NCBI GenBank assembly: GCA_026929865.2
Contig: CM049414.1
Coordinates: 8,523,001-8,587,000 of the forward strand
Length of the DNA stretch: 64,000 bases
DNA from: Hyperoplus lanceolatus
Lineage: Eukaryota; Chordata; Actinopteri; Uranoscopiformes; Ammodytidae
Direction of reading: 5' to 3'
The notes below the pieces were generated by a model. It was not told where the DNA came from, searched no databases, and saw only the letters and a program-made list of their open reading frames with translations. The position numbers and the translations under genes were made by a program. Below, piece by piece: positions 35,898 to 48,805 of the stretch. The first letter of the stretch is position 1. Each line of letters starts with the position of its first letter.

Positions 35898-36784
35898 GTG
35901 TGTGCGTGAGTGCGTGTATGTGAGGCTGGCCTGGTCTCCAGGGTACAGTATGAATCCTGTGGCACAGTGATCATTTATCGACGAGGGACACGTGTCCTGG
36001 GGCATTGTAATTTCCAATAAAGCCACTTTCTAAAAGGTCAGGCTGATGCCGACTGTTGTTAGTGAAGAGGCAACATATTCAACAGTAATCCCCACCTCCA
36101 TGCCAAAATGAATATTCTGATTGATTTGGAGCAGGTGGTGCATACACTGATTAAAGGAGAAACACAAATGATGGCTTAAAAAATACCAAAGCAAACAAGG
36201 ACACTTAAGGATTCAACCACCTGCTCCTATTCACCTTTAGTTTCCATGATTTGTCTTAATTCTGTTTCCATGGTTATATTCTGCAAAGTCTGTTTACTCA
36301 TGTATGCAAGTGCATTCATCATTGGTGATATGAGGGTGCATAAAAAAACACAAATCCAGAACACAACCATAACAGCATAATACAGATGAACACTCGGTTT
36401 TTTTAACCACTGATGAATTAGAGGCAAACATTGTTGTAATGTCAGCCCCAAAAATCGATATTTTGAAGAAAAAATTTACGTTTTAAAACGGTTCTGAACC
36501 AAAACAACAGTTCCTGCATATGTCGCAGTATGACTAGTTGCCTCATATTGCCTGGTTTTGGATATGAATTATGATGTAATGTATTAAGACCACCCATATC
36601 GTACACGGAAACCTGTATTTCAGCGCTATTCTTACATTTTCATTGAACTTTGTGGAATATGGCAATCCTATCGCAATGTGCCGTGATATATCATATCATG
36701 AGTGACCCATGTATTGTGATGCATGTTGTATAGTGAAGTCGTTGCCAATACCCCGCCCTAGTTATGACACTTGAGAGCAGCAAC
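35545..36784. other. Upstream flank of hpcal1
   Basis: Includes the probable 5' UTR of the first coding exon (35545-35663), a TG tract (35866-35915) and a stretch at about 36480-36760 that looks like an old interspersed repeat. No other coding exon seen. Further untranslated hpcal1 exons may lie here or to the right. Confidence 0.45.
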
Positions 36785-38339
36785 TACAGTCTGTCACAAA
36801 TTATTAAGCAAATTGGAATTAAGTGTCATAAACATTTAATTTTTTGTATTTAATTTAAACTCATGGATGGTATTGTGTCTCAGGCGCTTTGGATCATTGA
36901 AATCAATCTCAGACACCTGTGATAATCAGTTTGCTAAGTAAGCCCAATCAAAGGAAATCTACTTAACAAAGATGTTCCACCTGATTAAGCAGGCCACAAG
37001 TTTCAAGCAATATGGGAAAGAAAAAGGATCTCTCTGCTGCCGAAAAGCGTCAAATAGTACAATACCTTGGCCAAGGTATGAAAACATTACATAGTTCACG
37101 AAAACTTAAGTGTGATCATCGTACTGTGAAGAGATTTGTGGCTAATTCAGAGCACAGATGGGTTCGTTCGGATAAAGGTAAAATGAGGAAGGTTTCTGCC
37201 AGACAAATACATCGGAATAGGAGAGCAGCTGCTAAAATGCCATCACAAAGCAGCAGACAAATGACAAAAGCTTCTGGTGCCTCTGGAGTCCCGCAAACCT
37301 CAAGGTGTAGGATCCAGAAGTTTGCAGTTGTGCATAAAGCTATTATTCGGCCACTCCTAAACAATGATCACAAGCTGAAACAGTTGCAGTGGGCTCAGGA
37401 ATACATGAAGACTCATCTTCAAACAGTCTTGTTTACTGATGAGTGCCGTGCAACCCTGGATGGTCAGATGGATGGAGTAGTGGATGGTTGATGAATGGCC
37501 ACAATGTCTCAACAAGGCTGCGACTGCAGACAGGAGGTGGTGGAGTCATGTTTTGGGCCGGAATCATGGGGAGAGAGCTGGTTGGCACCTTGAGGGTCCC
37601 TGACGGTGTGAAAATGACCTCGGCAAAGTATGCAGAGTTTCTGACTCACCACTTTCTTCCGTGGTACAAAAAGAAGGACAGTGCCTTCCGTAGTAAAATC
37701 ATATTCATGCACGACAATGCACCATCTCATGCTGCAAAGAATACCTCTGTGTCACTGGCTGCTTTGGGCATAAAAGGAGAGAAACTCATGAGTGGCCCCC
37801 ATCTTCCCCTGACCTCAACCCTATTGAGAACCTTTGGAGCATCCTCAGGCAAAACATCTATGAGGTTGGGAGGCAGTTCACATCAAAACAGCAGCTATGG
37901 GAGGCTATTCTGGCATCCTCCAAAGATATTCAAGCAGAAACTCTCCAAGAACTCACAAGTTCAATGGATGCAAGAATTGTGAAGGTGATATCAAAGAAGG
38001 GGTCCTATGTTAACATGTAACTTGGCCTGTTAAGATGTTTTTGATTCAAATAGCTTTTGATTTCACTAAATATGCTGCAAATTCCACAAATGACAATTTT
38101 TAGTTGTTTACAACCTATAAAATGTTTTGAAACTCTGTTGTGCATAATGATTTGGAACAGTGCATTTGGAGTTTTTATTTTTGAAAAAAATACTTTTATT
38201 ATTGGGAGGTTTGTTCAATAAAATTCAAAATATACTCTAACGGTTGATGACTTGAAAAGTATACTGACTGTGATTTGCTTCGACTATTTAGGAAAATCTG
38301 GGAAAATCTAATTTGCATTATAATTTGGAATGCAGTGTA
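36785..38339 (+). mobile_element. Tc1/mariner-like transposon, inactivated
   Basis: About 1555 bases bounded by TA and by imperfect inverted ends (left TACAGTCTGTCACAAATTAT; right, inverted, TACACTGCATTCCAAATTAT). Inside are transposase pieces in three frames: 37012 onward (MGKKKDLSAAEKRQIVQYLG, helix-turn-helix; then LFTDECRATLDG), 37443-37790 (GGGGVMFWAGIMG, MHDNAPSHAA), and about 37790-38020 (SPDLNPIENLW to a stop after SYVNM). At least two frameshifts break the gene. The region around the first catalytic Asp is also disturbed by a repeated GATGG stretch. Non-functional. Confidence 0.9.
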
Positions 38340-40862
38340 TGTATGAAAATAAGGAAACAGAAGGAAAGACTATGGTCCGAATGTGACATTTCTTTTAAAG
38401 GTAAAAAAACAATGAAATCAAGGAAGAAATTAGCCAAATCCTGAACTAATCTTTTTCAACATGTATGTGGTAAAGTGTGTGTGGGAGGGACAGAAATAGA
38501 GATGTGCAGGGGCAGGGAGGAAGGAGGAAGGAATGAAAAACGTATGACACATAGGTAGAAAAACTATTTCCAGCAACATGTGAGCCCACTATGCTAATAG
38601 CCTATCTACGGTTCAATGCCATTATTATCACTCTGAATACCGCCTCCACTCCTCTGAGTTACCTATAATGACTGTATCTGAGAGAGAGCCAGGCAGATGT
38701 ATTATCTCCAGGTTTTCTTTTTCTCAATTATTGAAATCCCATGGCTCCTGTGTTATTGGCACCAGAACGATTCTATCTGGCATAGAACAAAGCCAAAGCC
38801 AGAGCAGTGAGGTCTTCTTCAACACAAGGACGCCCTCATTTCTCGCTATTGTCAAACGGGTGTAATTTCCTGCAGCTTTATTAATCAGTCACGGAGGAAA
38901 GAGACAGAGACACAAACTCTTAACAATATCACCTATGCTATGGATGGATAGAAATCAATAAAACCTGATGCAAAATACACTAATACAGTTTTGTACAGTA
39001 TGTCCGACCATAGGTTTCTTATTTACAAAACAGAAGTACTGTTCAACAAATGAGGTAAAACATGTTTTAAAACAGTGTGGTGGAAATTTAAAAAGCACCA
39101 TTATATTGTAATGCTATGTTTGCTATGATTTTTGTTTTGAAAGTGTTGAAAGAAATTGTCCAAGACTTTAATAGTCTTCAGGCTCTGTAAAGGCTGTACA
39201 TAGCCACAGTGATGCTAAATGCCAACACCAGTATGCTAACTTGTTTTGGAAAACAAGTCTGTACAAAATGATGTGCCAATCCATCCAGGAGATATTTAGC
39301 TTGATAGGTGAAAAGATGTGATCTGCTGGTGGTGTTAATGGAAAAATAAGCGAATCATCAAAGTCATTAGGAATCATTTCCTGGGCATAATGAACATCTC
39401 TACAAAATCTAGCTAAAAAGCAGTGCAGGACGGGCCCACTAGAACCACACTGACAGTCACTTTTAGAATATACTGTAATATTGTTGTCTGCTGACGATGT
39501 TTTAACAGGGCTTTGGTATAGTAAATGACACAGCGCCCCGCAGGCTTGACTGTAGTCCTTCCGCTCTAACATGCAACAGGATGAGGAAGCTCCTTAACTC
39601 TGGGTCACATGGACTTTTCCAGGACAGCTCACGGTGCAGACTGAGCTGGAGCAGACATAAATATGGGCGTTGCTTTTTATTCTCTCCAACTCCCAAAACC
39701 ACATGGAACCTAGAAGTTTCTATAGGGCTAAAAGTTCTGAGAAAAGTGCTGCCATGATGTTTCAAGAAACTCTGAGGCTAAATTAAAGAGCTGAGTGTCA
39801 AGAAGGGACCATTGTAATGTGGCACTGGCCTCTGAAATATGCTAATTAAAAGCTGAACTCCCAGTTAAAGTAGGGGTTGCAATTATTCCATGTTTTTTAA
39901 TGACTTTCTTTCCAGGATAACAGATAGGATGTTTTTCAGGCATTTGAAAGGGACATTTCGGGCCAAGTGTAAATGCAAACAGTTGCCTTATAATGTATTG
40001 TTTTGACCACACATGATATGAAATATTGAATCGATTCCTGTGGTGGACTTCATTATCTGCTGAAGAGACGATGCACGAGATATTAGCTGAATGTTATTCC
40101 ATATGTCATCATAATAAAATGTAAGTGATTCCTGCTCATTTGAGACTTCATGGGAGGATATATTCGTTTTCACAGCTGGGTACTGGGTATTTACTTTATC
40201 TTTTTTTTACCCCCAAGTTGCTACATGGTGCAGTGGAAAATGTTTTGGAATGGGGTCATAAATAACTGCAAGAAAATTTCCCTGACATCCACATGACCTC
40301 CGAGAGATTCTCTGCCGTGACTGCTAGAGTTGCTAAATTAAATTTGTAAGCTGAACATAGTCTGCGCCAGCGTTGTTTGATACACAGCAGCCCCTCCAGA
40401 TTGCCATTTCACATCCAGTGTTTGCGATTCCTCTCGATCACACAGCAACAGCCTCTCTCCTTTTCCCCAACCCCCTATAGTTTTCCCTGGTCTCCATATG
40501 CTCCACTTTTTCCAGTGGGTTTGCAGCAGCCTAATTAGACTGTTTCACACAAACTCCAGTAAAGTATAGCCCCCTCCCCAACGCTACAGCATAGAACCTG
40601 TAAAACCTCTGACCAGGCCAGTGTCACTGCTGTTTGCCGTTCTTAGACCCACCTCATTTCCTGAATCCTTGGTAACTGCTTGGCACAACAAAGAAAGCCT
40701 TTCTTATTTGCCTATATGCTTGTTACGTGTTGTATGGCACAGAAGAAACTGGTGGATTGAGGGTGTGTGTTTTGCGTGCACACCGGGGGGAGTCATGCAT
40801 TTATAAAACAACGGAAGCACACAGCTGATGGAGCTCGTTATGCTTCTGGCAGCAGAAGCACA
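38340..40862. other. Gene-free interval
   Basis: No conserved exon or clearly bounded repeat is seen on either strand. Open frames at 39168-39765 on the minus strand have no recognisable domain. Confidence 0.45.
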
Positions 40863-40927
40863 TCAGTTTGGTAGTGTAGGAAACAAATGACATAACTGGT
40901 GTACAAATGTTTAATATATACGTATAT

Positions 40928-40995
<68 letters not shown>

Positions 40996-41130
40996 GATAG
41001 ATAGTAGATAATAATAATAATAATAATAATAATAGATAATAATAATAGATAATAGATAAAACAAATTCATAACTTTACAAATTTTAATATATACTATATA
41101 CACACACACACATATATATAAATATATATG

Positions 41131-41206
<76 letters not shown>

Positions 41207-41207
41207 T
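40928..41207. repeat. Compound microsatellite (TA)n, (ATA)n, (GATA)n
   Basis: TA at about 40936-40991, TAA/ATA at 41010-41057, and GATA at 41130-41206. The GATA block directly abuts the 3' end of the minus-strand LINE fragment and probably grew from its tail. Confidence 0.9.
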
Positions 41208-41650
41208 GAATGAATACTTTATTCCAGTCTCAAAGTTCCATATAAAAAGACAATACAAATCCATGACAACACAAATTAAAATACATACAAGCATCGATTC
41301 CAATGTTTCCACAACCCAGAGGAGAACCTTGTATCACTCAGTTTAGTGTCAGTGAGTGCAATTATTAGTTTGTTTTTTGACTCTAAAAGTCGACACATAA
41401 ATGTATACATTAAATTCCTCAACACAGCATGAAAGGTGGGGACATTACTAGTCACAAACAAAGAGCTAGCACTTGTCCATCTAGGAAGCTTAAGGATAGA
41501 TACACATTTGTATATAAATGTTGACACCAGTTATGTCATTTGTTTGCTACACTACCGAACTGATGCCTGGTTCCAGCTTCAACATCAAGAATATTCACAG
41601 ATTTCCTTAGTCTTCTAAAACAAGACATTTTAAGACAGTCACCTTGTTGT
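41208..41650 (-). mobile_element. 5'-truncated LINE fragment
   Basis: On the minus strand a reading frame ends PTFHAVLRNLMYTFMCRL...KHWNRCLYVF. This resembles the extreme C terminus of fish LINE ORF2-type proteins. A short 3' UTR with AATAAAGTATTCATTCATAT follows, then the (TATC)n tail. No complete reverse transcriptase is present. Confidence 0.65.
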
Positions 41651-42233
41651 ACCCTTGGTATTTGTGATAGTTTGTTTCATTATTCTCAGTATTCTTTTAT
41701 AGAACAAACAACTGAAAAAAAGTTAGCAGCAGCAGCCCAGTTTGTTTGTTAGTTCAACTACATATTTTTCTTTGTTTCAATAGGACAGAACATTTCCCAT
41801 CCTAAACTCTGCAAAAAGTATTTTTCATGCTTTCTGTATCCACCACTTTCTAATGGAATGTAAATCAAACAAACCGACATGGTTCGTTGCGAAAAGAGAA
41901 GGCAGACTTCCCAGTTTAGTGGTATATACAGTATAGCATGTCGAGCAGTGGATGAGCACTGCACACTACTGGTAGTGGTAACTAAGACCTCATCAGGTGG
42001 ATGAGGAGTCCGTCAGGGCTCAGAGGACAAAAAACTAAATTAGATCTCAAGTCATTCTGTCTTTCAGCGCAGCTTGGTGACAGTATCTTTAAACTAGTGT
42101 CAGAGAAAACCATACGGTATGGAGTCCCCTGACACATCAGTAGTCAAGGCAACAGGAAAGTAGTACTAAAAAGGCTCATTGAGATGGAGGCGGTGTGCCT
42201 ATCAATCAGGGGGAAACGCAGGGCAGGAGATAT

Positions 42234-42302
<69 letters not shown>

Positions 42303-44057
42303 TATATATATATTCAAGACAAACAAGAACATATTTTCTGTTAGCGTTGGCAGTTTGACACAGCAATTATTTCTGAATTATTTAGTTGCTGCAAACATTT
42401 TTTACAGTTTTAAAAGTTTTTAGTTTTTCAACCGATGAGTGGGCTTTTTACATTTTGGAAACACACACAGTATTCACAAACGCTTTGGAGAGTTTTTTTT
42501 AAAATAGAAGTATGAGATAATATAAAAGCAACCACAGTGTGGAACCTAAATTAATTAAAATCAGGGTTTTGAGCAATGGATAGTCCCTTTGTAGGTGAAG
42601 GAGCTGTGGGCTGTAGTCTGTCTTGAATGGGTGTAGCCCCTAACACCCTCCTGTTTTGGGGGGGAATTGCCACCACAGCAGCAGTCCACGGAAAGCTGCA
42701 CCACTGGAACAGGCATAAACAGCAGCCGAAACCACCTCAAATGTTTTGTTTTCACAAAGTGATGCAAACTTACCAAAATGTTTTGTAAAGCTTGTTTTCC
42801 CGAGTCTTCCGGTTGAAAAAAGTCCTCTTTCGTTTAGCCCACTTCCCCACTTTATGACGTCACCAAAAGCTTATAACTTCACCGTTAAAGTACAGTGGTC
42901 TAAATCAACACCTCTTCCCGTTGATACAACTCTACCGGAAAGATAAAAAAAATAAAAATTCCAACAAGGCAATAATTTAAAATGCTCGAGTTAACGGCCG
43001 TGTCACACTTTCTGACAAAGAACTAAAGATTTTAAGTTTGACCAGAATAGGCTAAATGTGGTTTTAACTAGGTCCCTATATATAGGCTACTCGGTCCTGT
43101 CTCCGGCTCTTGGTGTAGCGGCTTTATCATTTAGTGGAAGATGTGGCACAGAGCTCGGTTTCCATCCGACGTGACCAAGTAACTACTAAAACGGTTTCTT
43201 CTTTCTTCGAGAACAATTAAACATATTTCGGCTGGAGTAATGTTATAGTGAGCACAATCTGTAATGATAATAAATACTAATAAGTATCCAAAGTAAATGT
43301 ACCCGTCACATAAAAGGTAAATTAAAATTGATTTACCGACTTGTATTCTATGTTAAGTGCTTCAGATTCCCCCCATCATACACCAAATGGATCCGTCCAC
43401 ACTCACTGCTTCCATCGTAGAAACAGTCGCAGCAGCTTCCTTATGGAAAAATTATCACTGGAGACTATTATTAGCACCATATCTAAAATAAACGGTTCAC
43501 ATTTGAGGGAAAATCTTGATAGTTGGAGAACCACTCAGCAACTGCAGCACACATACATATTCTCATGCTGACATCCAATAAATACAATAAATTAACTAAT
43601 TCTAAGCTATTAAAAACAAAACAGAAAAAACGACAACTTAATAATACTTTATTATAGCCCATGACATCCTACAGGCAATGATTATATTTTATTTATTTTT
43701 TTACATTATATTTATATAAGTGTTGACATCATAGCTCGAGTGGGCAGACTTCTTAATTACAGCCTACCAGCACCATAATGTGATCTGATAAATAAAAACA
43801 GAAAAACAATTATTTATTCCATCACAACTATATCTCTGAAGCAGTGGCATATAACTGCAGTGTAAAGCATTTGCATGTTATAATTAAGTTGTATAATAAT
43901 CACCTTCTTTTCTTTTTCCCATATTGACTTCTCTGCCTCTTTGGGCAAGATGCACACTCATCCATCGCAATGACAGTAGCCTCTCTTGTGTAGGCTAAAT
44001 TGACACTGCAGGTAGGGTGGTGTGTATGTCAGCATTTCAGTGAGTGGATAAATAATT

Positions 44058-44061
<4 letters not shown>
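41651..44061. other. Gene-free interval with TA microsatellite
   Basis: Contains a TA tract at 42238-42295. No conserved coding sequence or bounded element is recognised. Confidence 0.45.
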
Positions 44062-44141
<80 letters not shown>

Positions 44142-44162
44142 ATGTGTGTGTGTGTGTGTGTT

Positions 44163-44197
<35 letters not shown>
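44062..44197. repeat. (TG)n microsatellite, about 135 bp
   Basis: TG repeat with a few interruptions (CG, CATG, TTTCG). Open frames over it are artefacts. Confidence 0.95.
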
Positions 44198-45641
44198 TTC
44201 CTGAAACCTGTTTCTATGAGCACATGGAGTGTTTATCTCTATACCTAAGAGTGAGTACAATACAGGCTGGGGGGGGGAGGAGGTCGAGACTGTGATAAAG
44301 TAGTCTGAGGTTGCTTTGCCTACCTTTAAAATATTCAGCTTTAAAACATTTTGGTGAAGCAATGTACAAAAAAAAAGCTTATCCTGTCACCAACAGGTCA
44401 AACATTTGAATGTTGTAAATCACAATTTTAAGGCAACTATAAGATATATAAACATTTATACATTGCTATAAGGGTAACAAAAGCAAAAAATAAATAATAA
44501 TTATTATTATTTTAAATGTATTATTGCACTCAATTGCCTAAAATATTAAGTTAAATACCTTATTCTTGAATTTAAAATGTTTATATTTTCAGATATAAAT
44601 AAAAAAAAATACAAAATGTTAACAAATTATATCTGGCGGTAAAGGTTGTGAGATGCTTCTGTAATAAGTGGGCCTTAGGTTAAGATTTGTTTTTGTCACA
44701 AAACATGACATTTTTCATGACATTTTTTCCTCAACAGTTATTTTTTCCTCCACCAGAGGCACTATTGTATTATCTATTGAACTATTTTCCCAAATTAAAA
44801 TCTCATCACGAAATCAATAACAGATAGTAGAGAGAATTAAATTATACTAGACATTTGTTAATTCAAATACCATCATATGTTACTAGATTAACTTTTAACT
44901 GATACAATTTTACATCTTGTACGTTTCTATTTTAGGCATCAAGTTCATGCTATAATCTGGCATAGAACTTTGAATCAGGGAGCAGGAATTCTATTTAAGG
45001 ACACTAAAAGAGGACATAATGGCTGCTGCTGGTATTGAACATGACACATTGTAGTTATTATGTTGGAATACAGCATGGAGAGAGACAACATATCTCTGTT
45101 GTTCTGCAGCAACATAATGATCCACCAGAGGTCGCTGACAGCCCTCCACTCTGTGCTGTGGTGTTGTAGGTGGGTTTCTGTCCAAAGCTTGAATTCAGCT
45201 GATGGGTGGGTCTTGTGGGAGCAGACATGTCTTTTTTTTGGGACCAGAATAATGTTTGGGGGCACAGTCCAGTTCCCTTCTAGCCAATGACTAAAGAGTA
45301 TTCTGTAATTTGGATGTAGTGGTGTCATTTGGTGTACTTCTTGTTTTGGAGGGATACTAGAGTGCATTGTTGCCACAAGGAGACATCGCTCTTTTATCCA
45401 CATAAACATGTTCATGTATACACAAACACATAGACATGTTTACAACAACACATACCAATAACAATACATGAACACATGTATACAACAACACATACAAATA
45501 CACAAACAGAGTTTCGTACAGTTTCTAAAACAAGGCATGCTTTTTGTAAAATATTGTATTTTCTTTCATTGTAATGTACTTTTTTTATATGTTACTGTGA
45601 AATATTGACCTATTGTGATTTTTTTCTGCCGCTGAAACAAA
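44198..45641. other. Gene-free interval
   Basis: AT-rich. A short imperfect direct repeat built on ACATGTATACAACAACACAT occurs near 45436-45525. No gene seen. Confidence 0.45.
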
Positions 45642-45695
45642 AGTACATTTTTAATATATGGCAATCAAGTGATTGCCATATATTAAAAATGTACT
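45642..45695. repeat. Near-perfect palindrome, two 26-bp arms
   Basis: The arms at 45642-45667 and 45670-45695 are exact inverse complements separated by only AG. Arm sequence begins AGTACATTTTTAATATATGG. Pairing does not continue convincingly outside, so it is a discrete 54-base fold-back. Function unknown. Confidence 0.9.
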
Positions 45696-48544
45696 GCTAA
45701 AAGTCCCATAAAATTTTAACCATTTTGATGATGAGTGATAATCTATCTATATGTCAGTCTATGGTCAAAAGGCAAAAAAACACATCATCATGGTACACTG
45801 CAAGCTTTAATTTTCAGGGTTTATTGAGTTTATCTTACTTCTACATCTTACTCAGATAACATTTATTGTCAATGTGAATACTAGTTTATGGTTACATGAC
45901 TATTTGGCACCTTGCTGTGTTGTAATGGGTAAAGCATTGGGATTTCAAATTATCCTGACGTGAAAAATAATTCCATACACTTCAAAGTTCATCTTCTAAG
46001 TTTCTTCATCAAACCTTGATGACCCTCTGTCCTTTCTCAATGGCACACATGTACATTTAATCTTTCGCATGATTAGCGACAGGCAGTCATTGCAGCTGTA
46101 AAAGCAGAGCAAACTCCTCAAATATTGATCTGTCTGTCTTTACATTACACAGAGTAAGGGCCAATGTTCCCAATTGTATCTATGTAAATATTGAGTGAAC
46201 ACATGGCACTGAAATCAAGGTTTACATTGATTGGGGAACAATAACAGGCATTTTAAATTATTTGCCACATTTGGCACATGTATTTTCAATATGATTAATT
46301 CAGGTCACTTTATTTCTTCATGACACTTCACACAGTACTTTTTTCAAGTGAGAACTTTATTTCCCATGAACTGTTTGCTTCTTGTTTTCTTTTCTTCACC
46401 ATTTCAGATCAAAACAAGGACCCGGATTCAAGCCCTGTTTGTCACCAAGATCAGCCTGATCGACCTGATTTCGACTTAAAACTGAACATGCCTCTGACAA
46501 GGCTTGCTCTGTTTTTGTATGGAAGGTTTTTTGAATGGTTACTATAGAGTTAAGTATCACTGAGCACCATTAGCGATTATTAAAGCTGCTGGATTCAATA
46601 TCTTTTATTAAAGACGGATCAAAAATGAAAGGTATCGTTCATAGAGTATTTTTTATCAGACAATGCAGCTCCACACAGTGACTCATGGTCTTCAAACTAC
46701 TTGTTTCATGGGCCCCAGACTTTAGTGTTTTGGTTGACTCTCGCCATTCTCATCAACCTTGTAATAATCAGCAACAGTTAGCTCTTAAAACCCACAGTTC
46801 ACTTTTTGTCTAACACCAAATGGCAGACAGGCATGGGAAACATTTTGCAGCTCTAGAGAGAAACGGTTAATTCCCTAAACCATAGCTGAAGCACGACTGA
46901 TAATTTAATCTACTGTACAATGTTCGTGTGACCAGAAACACAACTCACATTGAATGCTAATGTTGCCCTGTATCTTCTTTAAATAGGCCACAGTTACAAA
47001 GTTATGTTTACAACATAATTAAGCACCTCAAGTGGACAGCAAAAATCAGATTGTATGGGTTGATCAAGATAGTTCGGAGAAGTAAAAAGGAGAGGACGAT
47101 TTTTTTTAACAAAAAATCGTAGAAAATAAACTAGATAGTTCAAGTCTGCGGTAAAGTTGATCAGATATTTACATATTGGAACTTCAGGGATCAATAAATC
47201 ATGAGTGAAACTTTAATAAAACACAAACAAAGCATCTTTGCTGTCGTCGTTTAGGCAAACAATGGGCTACAACTTCATGTTTACCGTTAAGAGACGTCAT
47301 ACATGGCCTGTGCATGTGACTGACTGGAATAAAGTTTTGTGACAATTTTTCCGTAGTTTAAAACAAATGTAGTTAATACTGCATTGTCAAAATATATGTT
47401 AACATAGGCAAACAAGTTTTCCTATTTATGGTGATTTTGGTTTATTTCATTGATACGTGTTGGGAAATCTCTTCAGGTTGGAAGAGGCATACACCGATCA
47501 GTGTTGATTCTCGGTTGTATAGTTTTGTCCAGATTTCAGTCATCTTAGTAATAATCTGGTTAGTTTATTGCAGCAAAACTATTACTTTTAAACATATTTA
47601 CTTATGCACTATTTTTGGTGTGCTTTAATCGAAAGGACTTGATTACTGTAAGCTGCAGAAAGTATAATCATGTGTACATGCTGATACACTGATAAGCTAG
47701 GTGCTATAAACCTGTAGCTTGCTTATCATATTTGCACTACTTAACCTCTTATTGTGCTGTGTTGATAGTGGTAGTGTTGAGTAGACGTTCCTAGAAGTTT
47801 CTAGATGTGTGCTTAGTGGACCTGAAGAACATGTTATTTCTTATGAGATATGTGTTTGTTTTAGGAGCCTTCAGAAATGGCATTGACTGTTGTGAGCATC
47901 AAAGTATGAACAGTACATGTAGCGCTGCGTCAACAATAATGAATATGATGACACTGATAGATCTTTGTATTATATGCTGTGAAGCTAAATTTGTATTCAA
48001 TAATGATCATCTGTCAACACCCAGCCAGTTTTGATACTTAAATGGACGTCATTCAACACTACAACCACTTTAAAAAAGCCTAATTGGGACTTATGACTTT
48101 TGTTTGTGAAAGACTACCATGCTGAATTACTTGCAGAAAAGACACATCTCAGGGCTGTACGGTTATTTTTTTAGGTGGTAGCACTGTCGCTAGCAAGCAA
48201 AAAAATTCAGGACCACAAAAATAAATTCAGTAGCACACAAGGTTTGATCGAAACCTTGCATGACCCTAATCCTTGCATTTCGCTCTAATTCTGTCATCTT
48301 GGTCTCATTTGAGATTCTCAATTAATGTTATATCCTAGTGTGTGCAGTTATAATTGTAGAAAAATGAATAGGGGTGCACTGATTTCAATTTAGACAAAAT
48401 AATCTAACCTGCCAATTGCAATTTTTTGCTGATTCAGAATTATTTCTCCCCATAAAAGCATTCTAGCATTATTCTGATTATGTTTCAGGGGTTCATCACA
48501 AAAGCAGAGAACCCACTTTAAGCATAACTGAAAATTGCATGTCT
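45696..48544. other. Gene-free interval
   Basis: No conserved exon, RNA gene or bounded repeat recognised on either strand. Confidence 0.45.
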
Positions 48545-48775
48545 CATTTTCAAAGAGGTTAAAGGTGAAGTGATCTATATGTTTATGTTAATATACGTGT
48601 TAAATCGCTTTATATTCATACAGTGATCACTTAGGTATATAGTGTGCGAGATTAATAACACAGGTCTCTCAGTCACTATGCTCTGCATGTAATCGGGCAA
48701 TAAACTTTTCTGGGATCCCACAACCTGATATCCAATCAGAAGAGAGAACGCTCCGGAGGGTACGCGCAGAGAGCG
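48545..48775 (-). repeat. Second copy of the 18.2-18.4 kb dispersed repeat
   Basis: Read on the minus strand it aligns with about 18236-18430. Shared phrases include CGTTCTCTCTTCTGATTGGA, GATTACATGCAGAGC, AGTGATCACTGTA and ATATTAACATAAA. It abuts the inverted-repeat structure that follows. Confidence 0.75.
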
Positions 48776-48805
48776 ACAGAGGGGTGACTGTTTACAGTTT
48801 TTGTC

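Noticed and set aside
39168-39765. Overlapping minus-strand frames, possible gene
   Set aside because: No domain, splice structure or conservation can be recognised.
45122-45135. CTCF-like sequence CCACCAGAGGTCGC
   Set aside because: It breaks the GGC core (GTC here), so the match is too weak to list.
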